Numbered from the stretch's first letter, positions 1 through 5,663 are shown. The stretch is DNA of 5,705 bases from an uncultured Clostridia bacterium (GCA_946645735.1 CAMPCK010000071.1:1-5705), one strand, 5' to 3'. Numbers and translations are program-made. Notes: generated by a model from the sequence alone, not told the origin.

Positions 1-36
1 AAGAGACCGCACCGCTTTATAAATAACTTGACATAA
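1..36 (+). other. Possible 3' end of an upstream plus-strand gene (frame undecided)
   Basis: A strong plus-strand terminator follows at 42-68, so a transcript must enter from the left edge. All three plus frames meet a TAA stop here, at 20-22, 24-26 and 34-36. The reading frame and product therefore cannot be decided from this window. The TTGACA at 28-33 has no matching -10 element and is probably chance. Confidence 0.3.
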
Positions 37-41
37 GTATT

Positions 42-68
42 AAAGGCTGCCTTTGGGCAGCCTTTTTT
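42..68 (+). terminator. Intrinsic terminator of the gene left of the window
   Basis: The stem is GGCTGCC (45-51) with GGCAGCC (56-62) around a TTTG loop, extended by A-T pairs at its base. Six T's follow at 63-68. The T run is on the plus strand, so it ends a transcript entering from the left. It faces the minus-strand terminator at 471-494, which marks the DNA between as a convergent intergenic region. Confidence 0.85.
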
Positions 69-87
69 ATTTGTACCGAGGTGGCTA

Positions 88-126
88 TGCGGACAAAAAA
101 TCTGTTTTTTACTGAAATTGTCCGTA
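88..126. repeat. Palindromic 39-bp unit 1
   Basis: The left end is TGCGGACA (88-95) and the right end TGTCCGTA (119-126), an inverted repeat with one mismatch. The core contains A6-TCTG-T6, which could extend a hairpin. Its last 12 bases are identical to the last 12 bases of the reverse complement of unit 3, so those two are related in opposite orientation. The left flank GTGGCTA resembles the flank of unit 4 (GAGGCTG). Confidence 0.75.
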
Positions 127-137
127 CACAATCCCCC

Positions 138-176
138 TGCGGACAGATTTCAATATTCTGCAAAAAACTGTCCGCA
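138..176. repeat. Palindromic 39-bp unit 2
   Basis: This unit has perfect 9-bp inverted ends, TGCGGACAG (138-146) and CTGTCCGCA (168-176), around a 21-bp AT-rich core. It matches unit 4 at 36 of 39 positions in the same orientation. It starts exactly 50 bp after unit 1, with an 11-bp spacer between them. Confidence 0.8.
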
Positions 177-305
177 TGAACCACTTCTTCCACTATAAAG
201 AATTGTCGAAAAATGTCTGTTTGTGTCAGATTAATATGTTCAGGCGCCGGTTCTTTGAAGATTCTGTTGTTTTCACAGTAAATAATCCTGATATGATGCA
301 TGTGC

Positions 306-344
306 TACGGACAATTTGGAGGATTTTCTTTAAAAGTGTCCGCA
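306..344. repeat. Palindromic 39-bp unit 3
   Basis: The left end is TACGGACA (306-313) and the right end TGTCCGCA (337-344), with one mismatch. Its reverse complement shares the first 8 and last 12 bases with unit 1, while the 19-bp centre differs. It therefore looks like a unit-1-type element in inverted orientation. It starts 218 bp after unit 1. Confidence 0.75.
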
Positions 345-355
345 CTCGGAGGCTG

Positions 356-394
356 TGCGGACAGATTTCAATATTTTGCAAAAAAATGTCCGCG
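356..394. repeat. Palindromic 39-bp unit 4
   Basis: The left end is TGCGGACA (356-363) and the right end TGTCCGCG (387-394). It is a near copy of unit 2, differing at three positions including the last base. It starts 50 bp after unit 3 and 218 bp after unit 2, so the layout of the first pair is repeated exactly. Confidence 0.8.
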
Positions 395-470
395 AATCAC
401 AGCACAAATCGCTAAGAATGCAAAAAACCATCCCCACGTCACTAGTGAAGTGAACCCCTTTCGCTTATAC

Positions 471-494
471 AAAAACGGCAGCCTCAGGCTGCCG
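471..494 (-). terminator. Intrinsic terminator of the E2-like gene
   Basis: An 8-bp perfect stem CGGCAGCC (476-483) / GGCTGCCG (487-494) has a 3-nt loop. The A5 at 471-475 reads as U5 on the minus strand. The hairpin begins 14 nt after the TAA stop of the minus-strand gene. Its stem uses the same GGCAGCC/GGCTGCC sequence as the plus-strand terminator at 42-68. Confidence 0.85.
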
Positions 495-508
495 CATATT
501 GTCTCCTG

Positions 509-1381
509 TTATTTGCAGATCCACTTGATGGGTTTCTTTACATCGGGGTCCCAGTTGATCTTTTCGGGGGGCTGCTCCAGAATCTCGGGGTTCTTCAGAT
601 ATTTGTCGAATTCTCTGAAGCACCGGCCCATATAATGGCCGTTGGCGATACGCTCATCCGTCACTACGCCCAGCTCCATGATCTTTTTTTCATAAGGGTT
701 CCCGTCGGAATCCAGGTAGGTCTTCTTCACGGGTTTTCCCATGGAGATGAACACTCCCGTGGTGCCGAATTCATAGAGATGGTGGTTTACGGTATCCGTC
801 CTGATGGATGCCAGGTTCGTCACAAAGAGGGACGTGTGGAAGGGGCTGATGTCCACCATGGTGAAGGGCATGGTGAAGTACTTGTCGAGAAGCTTAAGAC
901 CCCCTACTGCCACCCTCATTAAGAAAGGCACTGCAAGAAGCTTCGGCATGAAGTTATCCATGGCGTTGTTCTCATCCAGCACCTGGACCTTCTCAATGGC
1001 CTCCTCGATTTTGCGGTTAACGGTGAAAATGTCATCGTCAAGATTGAAATATACCTTGGTCACCGTATCCGTATCCTGATCCGGCTTAAGGGTAACAAAA
1101 GATACGCAGAAATGATTTCTTGCGTAGATTTTTTTGTTCATGGCAAAGCGGTTTACCAGGGGGTTCTGTGATGTGAGCCTCAGATAGGCTGCGATCAGGA
1201 TGGCCATATGGCTCATCTTGATCCCCTTTGCTCTGCACTTTCTTATATAATCCTGCATCTTTTCCAGGTCTGCGTCTACTTTGATGCTGTTTGATGCGTC
1301 GAATCTTTTTGGCATGATATAGGGGACGATCTCATACATGGCGTCCTTGGTCCTTACCCTGTATCCATCAGTTCTGTACAT
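509..1381 (-). CDS. Stand-alone 2-oxo acid dehydrogenase E2 / CAT-fold acyltransferase-like protein
   Basis: This 290-residue protein resembles the catalytic core of the E2 acyltransferases (the chloramphenicol acetyltransferase fold). It shows the core N-terminus (IVPYIMPKRFDAS, residues 18-30), the SPFHTSLFVTNLASI strand (179-193), and the C-terminal block VTDERIANGHYMGRCFREFD (240-259) followed by LKNPEIL. No lipoyl or subunit-binding domain is present, and no E1 or E3 gene lies nearby, so it is not an ordinary dehydrogenase-complex subunit. In the usual DHRxxDG catalytic motif, His is replaced by Glu243 and Asp by Asn247. Classical acyl transfer is therefore doubtful, though the substitution may be typical of this clostridial subgroup. 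The start is supported by AAGGAG at 1388-1393, six bases upstream. It forms its own transcription unit, with a promoter at 1443-1471 and a terminator at 471-494. The fold assignment is fairly sure; the function is unknown. Confidence 0.85.
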   Translation of the reverse strand: MYRTDGYRVRTKDAMYEIVPYIMPKRFDASNSIKVDADLEKMQDYIRKCRAKGIKMSHMAILIAAYLRLTSQNPLVNRFAMNKKIYARNHFCVSFVTLKPDQDTDTVTKVYFNLDDDIFTVNRKIEEAIEKVQVLDENNAMDNFMPKLLAVPFLMRVAVGGLKLLDKYFTMPFTMVDISPFHTSLFVTNLASIRTDTVNHHLYEFGTTGVFISMGKPVKKTYLDSDGNPYEKKIMELGVVTDERIANGHYMGRCFREFDKYLKNPEILEQPPEKINWDPDVKKPIKWICK

Positions 1382-1442
1382 AAAGCACTCCTTATTTATC
1401 TGCCCGGAGAAGTTCCCTCGGCGTTAAGATTTTGTTAATAAT

Positions 1443-1471
1443 AATATATCACAAGTCACTTCACCTGTCAA
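1443..1471 (-). promoter_or_regulatory. Promoter of the E2-like gene, with a dyad in the spacer
   Basis: On the minus strand a perfect -35 TTGACA (1466-1471) and a -10 TATATT (1443-1448) are separated by exactly 17 bp. The predicted start is near 1436, giving a leader of about 55 nt. The stretch ACAGGTGAAGTGACTTGT, running from the end of the -35 into the spacer, is an imperfect dyad (ACAGGT against ACTTGT). It could be an operator, though no regulator is identifiable. Confidence 0.8.
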
Positions 1472-1490
1472 AAAAATGCACTAAAAATAC

Positions 1491-1521
1491 AAAAAATGGA
1501 CTGCAGTCAAACTGCAGTCCA
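1491..1521 (-). terminator. Intrinsic terminator of the tdh-kbl operon
   Basis: A perfect 10-bp stem TGGACTGCAG (1497-1506) / CTGCAGTCCA (1512-1521) closes a 5-nt loop. A6 at 1491-1496 gives U6 on the minus strand. It starts 21 nt after the kbl stop codon and ends only 19 bp before the -35 of the next gene, so the E2-like gene is transcribed separately. Confidence 0.92.
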
Positions 1522-1542
1522 TATAGTTTAATATCAGAAATA

Positions 1543-2730
1543 TTACAGTCCCATTTCTTCCTTGACGGCCTTGAAGCAGGAAACTGCGAAGTCCAGATCT
1601 TCCTTGGTGTGGCCTGCGGATACCTGGGTCCTGATCCTTGCCTTTCCCTTGGGAACTACAGGATAGGTGAAGCTGGTGACGTATACGCCCTTCTTGAGCA
1701 TTCTGTCAGCAAACTCTGCTGCGACCTTTGCATCGTAGAGCATTACAGCTACGATGGGATGATATCCGGGAAGAAGGTCGAAGCCTACCTTTTCCATCTC
1801 AGCTCTGAAGTATGCGGTGTTCTCGTGTACCTTGTCTCTTAAAGCTGTTGACTCTGAGAGCATCTCGAAGGTCTTTAATGATGCTGCGCAGATGGCAGGA
1901 GCAAGGGTATTTGAGAAGAGGTACGGACGGCTCCTCTGACGAAGGAGGTCGACGATTTCCTGACGTGCAGCTGTGTATCCGCCGGAAGCTCCGCCGAGGG
2001 CTTTTCCAAGAGTTCCTGTGATGATATCAACTCTGCCTTCAACTCCGCAGAATTCTGCAGTTCCTCTTCCATGCTCGCCCATGAAGCCTACGGAATGGCT
2101 GTCATCTACCATGACGAGGGCATCGTATTCTTCTGCCAGGTCGCAGATGGTCTGAAGGTTTGCAACATATCCGTCCATTGAGAATACTCCGTCGGTGGCG
2201 ATGAGCATGAGCTCAGCTCCGTTTGCCTTTGCTTCTTCAAGCTTGGCCTTAAGGTCATCCATGTCGCTGTTCTTGTATCTGTATCTCTTGGCCTTGCAGA
2301 GTCTGGTTCCATCGATGATGGATGCGTGATTCAGTTCATCGGAAATGATGGCATCATCTGCTCCCAGGATGGTCTCGAAGAGTCCGCCGTTGGCGTCAAA
2401 GCAGGATGAATAAAGAATAACGTCATCCATTCCCAGAAAGTCTGCGATCTTTTTCTCAAGATCCTTATGGATCTGCTGTGTGCCGCAGATGAATCTTACA
2501 GAGCTTAAGCCGAAGCCCCATCTGTCATAGCTTGCCTTGGCAGCTTCGATCAGTTCCTTGCTGTCGGATAAGCCCAGATAGTTGTTGGCGCACATATTAA
2601 CAACATGAGGCGCCTCAGTTGTGTCGATCCTGGATCTCTGAGGAGTGGTTATGATCCTCTCGTTCTTCCAGGTGCCGCTTTCTCTGATCTCTTCAAGAGT
2701 CTTTCTGTATTTCAAAATTGCTGATTTCAT
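1543..2730 (-). CDS. kbl: Glycine C-acetyltransferase (2-amino-3-ketobutyrate CoA ligase)
   Basis: This PLP enzyme cleaves 2-amino-3-ketobutyrate with CoA into glycine and acetyl-CoA, the second step of threonine catabolism. The 395 residues match the usual length (398 in E. coli). Alpha-oxoamine synthase marks are clear: NNYLGLS (49-55), [10 protein letters not shown] (83-92), [11 protein letters not shown] with the cofactor-stacking His135 (131-141), [11 protein letters not shown] with Asp209 and His212 (208-218), and [10 protein letters not shown] with the PLP-binding Lys243 (239-248). No key residue is missing. A GGGAG sequence at 2739-2743 sits 8 bases before the ATG. The gene follows tdh by 38 bp with no terminator between them, so they are one operon, in the order tdh-kbl rather than the kbl-tdh of E. 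coli. Relatives such as KAS synthases and 8-amino-7-oxononanoate synthase (BioF) share the fold, but the tdh neighbour and sequence pattern favour Kbl. Confidence 0.97.
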   Translation of the reverse strand: MKSAILKYRKTLEEIRESGTWKNERIITTPQRSRIDTTEAPHVVNMCANNYLGLSDSKELIEAAKASYDRWGFGLSSVRFICGTQQIHKDLEKKIADFLGMDDVILYSSCFDANGGLFETILGADDAIISDELNHASIIDGTRLCKAKRYRYKNSDMDDLKAKLEEAKANGAELMLIATDGVFSMDGYVANLQTICDLAEEYDALVMVDDSHSVGFMGEHGRGTAEFCGVEGRVDIITGTLGKALGGASGGYTAARQEIVDLLRQRSRPYLFSNTLAPAICAASLKTFEMLSESTALRDKVHENTAYFRAEMEKVGFDLLPGYHPIVAVMLYDAKVAAEFADRMLKKGVYVTSFTYPVVPKGKARIRTQVSAGHTKEDLDFAVSCFKAVKEEMGL

Positions 2731-2768
2731 TTCATTATCTCCCGTGAATTTTTTGTAAAATCATATTA

Positions 2769-3806
2769 TCAGTCAGTCCAGCTCAGGACGACTTTACCGG
2801 ACTTGCCGCTGTTCATGGCTTCGAAGCCCTTTTCGAAGTCCTTGTAATTGAAGCGGTGTGTGATAACAGGCGTAAGATCAAGTCCGCCCTGCACCATGTA
2901 TGACATCTGGTGCCAGTTGTCCATTCTTCTTCCGTAGATTCCCTGAAGGGTCAGTCCTCTTCCGATGATCTCGTTCATATCGATGGATACGGGAACATTG
3001 GAAATACCGAGAAGGCTGATCTTGCCGCCGTTTCTCATGACAGAAAACATCTGATTGAGGGCTGCTCCGTTACCGGACATCTCAAGGCCTACGTCAAAGC
3101 CTTCCACGATGGACAGGTCCTTCATGACGTCTTTTAAATCTTCCTTTGTGATGTTTACCGCTCTGTCAACGCCAAGCTTCCTTGCAAGGTCCAGTCTGTA
3201 TTCATTGGTATCAGTTATAACTACGCGGCGCGCTCCTGCGTATTTGCAGATGCCGCTGGCAATGATGCCTATGGGACCTGCTCCTGTGATGATAACATCC
3301 TCACCTACCAGGTTCCATCTTAAGGCTGTATGAGTAGCATTTCCGAAGGCATCGAAGAAGGCTACTACGTCTTCGTCCAGATTGGGATCTATCTTGATAA
3401 CATTGCTTGCCGGGATACATACATACTCAGCAAAAGCACCATCCCTGTCAACTCCGACGGATACGGTATCCTTGCACCACTGGATATCTCCGTTATGGCA
3501 GTTTCTGCAGTGTCCGCAGGTGATATGACCTTCGCCGCTCACTCTCTCGCCGATTTCCAGTCCTTTTACACCGGCACCGAGCTCCGCGATCTCTCCCACA
3601 TATTCATGTCCTATGGTCATAGGCGGCTTGATATGCTGGGTAGCCCAGGGATCCCAGTTATAGATATGTACGTCTGTTCCGCAAATGGCTGTTTTATGCA
3701 CCTTGATAAGCACTTCACCGGGACCGGGTACAGGTACGGGAACTCGTCTCAGTTCCAGGCCGGGGCCGGCAACGGGCTTAACGATGGCATCCATCATTCT
3801 CTCCAT
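2769..3806 (-). CDS. tdh: L-threonine 3-dehydrogenase (zinc-dependent, NAD+)
   Basis: This cytosolic medium-chain dehydrogenase oxidises L-threonine to 2-amino-3-ketobutyrate, which Kbl then cleaves. With the start at 3806 it has 345 residues (341 in E. coli). The line-up with E. coli Tdh as I recall it is close: KTAICGTDVHIYNWD with catalytic zinc Cys42, GHEYVGE with His67 and Glu68, GEGHITCGHCRNC plus a later Cys giving structural zinc Cys97, Cys100, Cys103 and Cys111, the substrate-pocket His94, the Rossmann loop GAGPIG (175-180), and VITDTNEYRLDLARK, whose Asp199 fits NAD+. An in-frame ATG at 3816-3818 would add four residues (MEVI), but the GGAGG at 3812-3816 lies inside those codons and is ideally placed for the ATG at 3804-3806, so I prefer the latter. 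It is first in the tdh-kbl operon. Confidence 0.96.
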   Translation of the reverse strand: MERMMDAIVKPVAGPGLELRRVPVPVPGPGEVLIKVHKTAICGTDVHIYNWDPWATQHIKPPMTIGHEYVGEIAELGAGVKGLEIGERVSGEGHITCGHCRNCHNGDIQWCKDTVSVGVDRDGAFAEYVCIPASNVIKIDPNLDEDVVAFFDAFGNATHTALRWNLVGEDVIITGAGPIGIIASGICKYAGARRVVITDTNEYRLDLARKLGVDRAVNITKEDLKDVMKDLSIVEGFDVGLEMSGNGAALNQMFSVMRNGGKISLLGISNVPVSIDMNEIIGRGLTLQGIYGRRMDNWHQMSYMVQGGLDLTPVITHRFNYKDFEKGFEAMNSGKSGKVVLSWTD

Positions 3807-3811
3807 GATAA

Positions 3812-3816
3812 CCTCC
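3812..3816 (-). promoter_or_regulatory. Ribosome binding site that decides the tdh start
   Basis: GGAGG on the minus strand lies 5 nt upstream of the ATG at 3804-3806. It overlaps the upstream in-frame ATG (3816-3818), which itself is preceded only by an A7T7 tract with no Shine-Dalgarno sequence. Initiation should therefore occur at 3806. Confidence 0.75.
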
Positions 3817-3846
3817 ATAAAAAAATTTTTTTACTCAGCTTTAATC

Positions 3847-3875
3847 ATTATAACACCGGCAGATATAAAAATCCA
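3847..3875 (-). promoter_or_regulatory. Extended -10 promoter of tdh-kbl
   Basis: On the minus strand a perfect TATAAT (3847-3852) is preceded by TG one base away (TGTTATAAT), the extended -10 form. A weak -35 TGGATT (3870-3875) sits 17 bp upstream. The predicted start is near 3840, giving a short leader of about 34 nt that contains an A7T7 palindrome (3819-3832). No CodY-like box is evident here. Confidence 0.75.
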
Positions 3876-3884
3876 CCTTACATT

Positions 3885-3910
3885 AAAAAAGGACTGCCCT
3901 AAAGCAGTCC
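3885..3910 (-). terminator. Intrinsic terminator of the symporter gene
   Basis: A perfect 7-bp stem GGACTGC (3891-3897) / GCAGTCC (3904-3910) has a 6-nt loop. A6 at 3885-3890 gives U6 on the minus strand. It lies 28 nt past the symporter stop and just upstream of the tdh promoter, so the symporter and tdh-kbl are mainly separate units. The stem shares GGACTGC/GCAGTCC with the kbl terminator. Confidence 0.9.
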
Positions 3911-3938
3911 CTAAGCGAATAATGTTGTTGAAAAACAT

Positions 3939-5522
3939 TCAGTCCAGAGCTTCTTTCTTGGCAACGGACACCTTTTCATCGTAGCAGGAGAAGATCTCCT
4001 CCACTTCCTCTTCGTCCTGCTTTGAAGTGAACAGGCTTACAACAGGAACGATTATAAGTCCGCCAACCATGGCGATAACGCCGGATCTTACGGATGATGC
4101 GAAGATGTATCCCAGGACGGGTCCCCAGCCTGACACATCTACTCCTCCGAGTGAAACCACCATCTGGATCACCATGAGTATGCAGCCCCAGGCAAAGGAT
4201 ACATAGCAGGAAGCCTTTGTGGTCTTTTTCCAGTATAAGCCATAGAGGAAAGGAGCCAGGAATGATCCCGCAAGAGCTCCCCAGGAAACACCCATCATCT
4301 GGGCGATGAAGGTGATCTCAGGATGTGCGTCTTTTATCACTGCGATCACAGCGGATACGATTATGAAGAATACGATTAGTATCCTCATGATCCTTACCAG
4401 ATCGTCCTCTCTCATGTCTTTTTTGCTCATGGGCTTGATCACGTCAAGAGTAAATGTTGAGCTTGATGTGAGCACAAGGGATGAGAGCGTGGACATGGAT
4501 GCGGAGAGCACCAGAACGATAACCACGGCGATAACAAGAGCCGGAAGAGTCGCAAGCATGGCGGGAACGATGGAGTCAAAAAGCGGTGTAACACCGTTTG
4601 ACTGATACTGGATCTTATCGGCATAGAGTCTTCCGAAACCGCCGAGGAAGTAACATCCGCCGGCAACAATTATGGCGAATACTGTGGATATCACAGTTCC
4701 CTTATGGATATCTCCCTCACTCTTGATGGCATAGAACTTGTTTACCATCTGGGGAAGTCCCCAGGTGCCGAGAGATGTGAGCAGCACCACGAAGAGAAGT
4801 GCCAGAGGATCAGGTCCCAGGAAGGATGTGAAGGCTCCGCCCGTCCAGTCCTCAGCAGGAACAGCAGAAAGCTTCTTCACTGCTTCCATGAAGCCGCCGT
4901 TGGCATTTAATACGAATCCGATTACTGCACAGATTCCGAAGAGCATGATGATTCCCTGAATGAAATCGTTTATAGCTGTAGCCATGTATCCTCCGAAGAT
5001 TACATAGATACCGGTGAGCACCGCCATAAGAGCGATTACTGCCCAGTAAGGCACGTCGAAGACAAGGCCGAAAAGACTTGAAAGTCCGTTATAGAGAGAG
5101 GCTGTATAAGGAATAAGGAAAATGAACACGATAACCGATGCGATGATCTTCATATTCACTGAATCGAAACGCTTGCCGAAGAAGTCCGGCATGGTCTTGG
5201 CATCCAGATGCTGAGTCATGATACGGGTACGGCGTCCTAGGATGTTCCAGGCCATGAGAGATCCGATAAAGGCGTTTCCAAGGCCTGCCCATGTGGCAGA
5301 CATACCAAAGTTCCAGCCGAACTGACCGGCGTATCCTACGAAAATAACTGCGCTGAAGTATGAAGTTCCGAAGGCAAAGGCCGTGATCCACGGACCTGCT
5401 TTCCTGCCGCCCAGGACAAAACCGTCAACGGTCCTTGCGCGCTTTCTTGTGATAACTCCTACTGTGATCATTACTGCAAAGAATATGATCAGCATGATCA
5501 CGCTGATAAATTTGGTGTTCAT
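3939..5522 (-). CDS. Sodium:solute symporter family (SSF/SSS) transporter, substrate unknown
   Basis: This 527-residue inner-membrane protein belongs to the Na+-coupled symporter family that includes PutP and PanF. About 13 hydrophobic segments can be marked, near residues 5-24, 47-66, 74-94, 124-145, 158-177, 184-206, 238-259, 276-297, 320-348, 378-398, 404-430, 436-458 and 468-499, as expected for the family. Signature parts are GGRKAGPW after the first helix, GGYMATAINDFIQG (177-190) and SASMSTLSS (340-348). In the last, Ser344 and Thr345 correspond to the Na+-binding Ser340 and Thr341 of PutP. The tail after about residue 500 is short, acidic and cytosolic. AGGGAGG at 5528-5534 lies 5 bases before the ATG. 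The substrate cannot be read from sequence. CodY boxes upstream and the threonine-catabolic operon downstream suggest an amino acid or related nutrient. The family call is firm; the substrate is inference. Confidence 0.93.
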   Translation of the reverse strand: MNTKFISVIMLIIFFAVMITVGVITRKRARTVDGFVLGGRKAGPWITAFAFGTSYFSAVIFVGYAGQFGWNFGMSATWAGLGNAFIGSLMAWNILGRRTRIMTQHLDAKTMPDFFGKRFDSVNMKIIASVIVFIFLIPYTASLYNGLSSLFGLVFDVPYWAVIALMAVLTGIYVIFGGYMATAINDFIQGIIMLFGICAVIGFVLNANGGFMEAVKKLSAVPAEDWTGGAFTSFLGPDPLALLFVVLLTSLGTWGLPQMVNKFYAIKSEGDIHKGTVISTVFAIIVAGGCYFLGGFGRLYADKIQYQSNGVTPLFDSIVPAMLATLPALVIAVVIVLVLSASMSTLSSLVLTSSSTFTLDVIKPMSKKDMREDDLVRIMRILIVFFIIVSAVIAVIKDAHPEITFIAQMMGVSWGALAGSFLAPFLYGLYWKKTTKASCYVSFAWGCILMVIQMVVSLGGVDVSGWGPVLGYIFASSVRSGVIAMVGGLIIVPVVSLFTSKQDEEEVEEIFSCYDEKVSVAKKEALD

Positions 5523-5545
5523 TTTAGCCTCCCTGAGATGTATAT

Positions 5546-5625
5546 ATAAGCAATTCCGCGGCGCCGGCGCTAACCGATTAGTCCGCCTGAAGATGCCCTC
5601 CGGCGCCGGCTTACGAAATGCTTAT
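5546..5625 (-). promoter_or_regulatory. Structured GC-rich 5' leader of the symporter mRNA (candidate cis-regulatory RNA)
   Basis: In the transcript, AUAAGCA (5625-5619) can pair perfectly with UGCUUAU (5552-5546), closing the leader. Inside lies GCCGGCGC (5610-5603) against GCGCCGGC (5570-5563), or alternatively a 9-bp pairing of 5608-5600 with 5567-5559. Within the loop is a small hairpin CUAA-UCGG-UUAG (5581-5570). The closing stem starts about where transcription is predicted to begin and ends 11 nt before the Shine-Dalgarno sequence. I do not recognise a known riboswitch class. Confidence 0.5.
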
Positions 5626-5631
5626 GGGCCT

Positions 5632-5660
5632 ATATTACTACCTTTGGGAGTCCATGTCAA
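5632..5660 (-). promoter_or_regulatory. Promoter of the symporter gene
   Basis: On the minus strand a perfect -35 TTGACA (5655-5660) is separated by 17 bp from a -10 TAATAT (5632-5637; 4 of 6 to consensus). The predicted transcription start is near 5625, leaving a leader of about 100 nt. A CodY box begins 3 bp upstream of the -35. Confidence 0.75.
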
Positions 5661-5663
5661 GAG

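Larger units (their letters stand above)
69..470. other. Convergent intergenic region carrying paired palindromic units
   Basis: About 400 bp lie between two converging terminators with no convincing gene. The stretch holds four 39-bp units with inverted ends (88-126, 138-176, 306-344, 356-394). Between the two pairs is a 129-bp AT-rich interval (177-305), with three TGTC motifs spaced 10 bp apart at 204-227. A 10-bp palindrome TCACTAGTGA lies at 439-448. Short ORFs cross the region, but they run through the repeats, lack ribosome binding sites and have unremarkable translations. Confidence 0.75.

Noticed and set aside
28..33. TTGACA as a plus-strand -35 element
   Set aside because: A terminator hairpin begins about 10 bp downstream, and no -10 lies at 16-18 bp.
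17..301. 94-codon minus-strand ORF in the left intergenic region
   Set aside because: It runs through two palindromic units and a terminator, and its translation shows no recognisable family.
88..394. CRISPR array
   Set aside because: The units are palindromic with variable centres, irregular gaps (11, 129 and 11 bp) and mixed orientation, and no cas genes are near.
176..415. 79-codon plus-strand ORF starting at the end of unit 2
   Set aside because: There is no Shine-Dalgarno sequence before the ATG, and it reads through units 3 and 4. It is best seen as a chance ORF.
1432..1842. 136-codon plus-strand ORF
   Set aside because: It overlaps the E2-like promoter, the kbl terminator and the kbl 3' end in antisense, and has no recognisable product.
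3819..3840. CodY box in the tdh leader (AATTTT tract)
   Set aside because: It matches only about 8 of 15 consensus positions on either strand, all from the A/T tract.
3330..3902. 190-codon plus-strand ORF
   Set aside because: It lies antisense over tdh, which has full family motifs. It continues through the tdh promoter and into the symporter terminator.
5581..5586. GTCCGC as a ninth copy of the repeat end
   Set aside because: It is a lone 6-mer with no inverted partner at 31 bp and lies inside the symporter leader; likely chance.
5555..5606. T-box leader, suggested by CCGCGG near the symporter start
   Set aside because: The leader is only about 100 nt and lacks the T-box conserved bulge sequence and specifier stem; CCGCGG is part of the GC-rich repeat.
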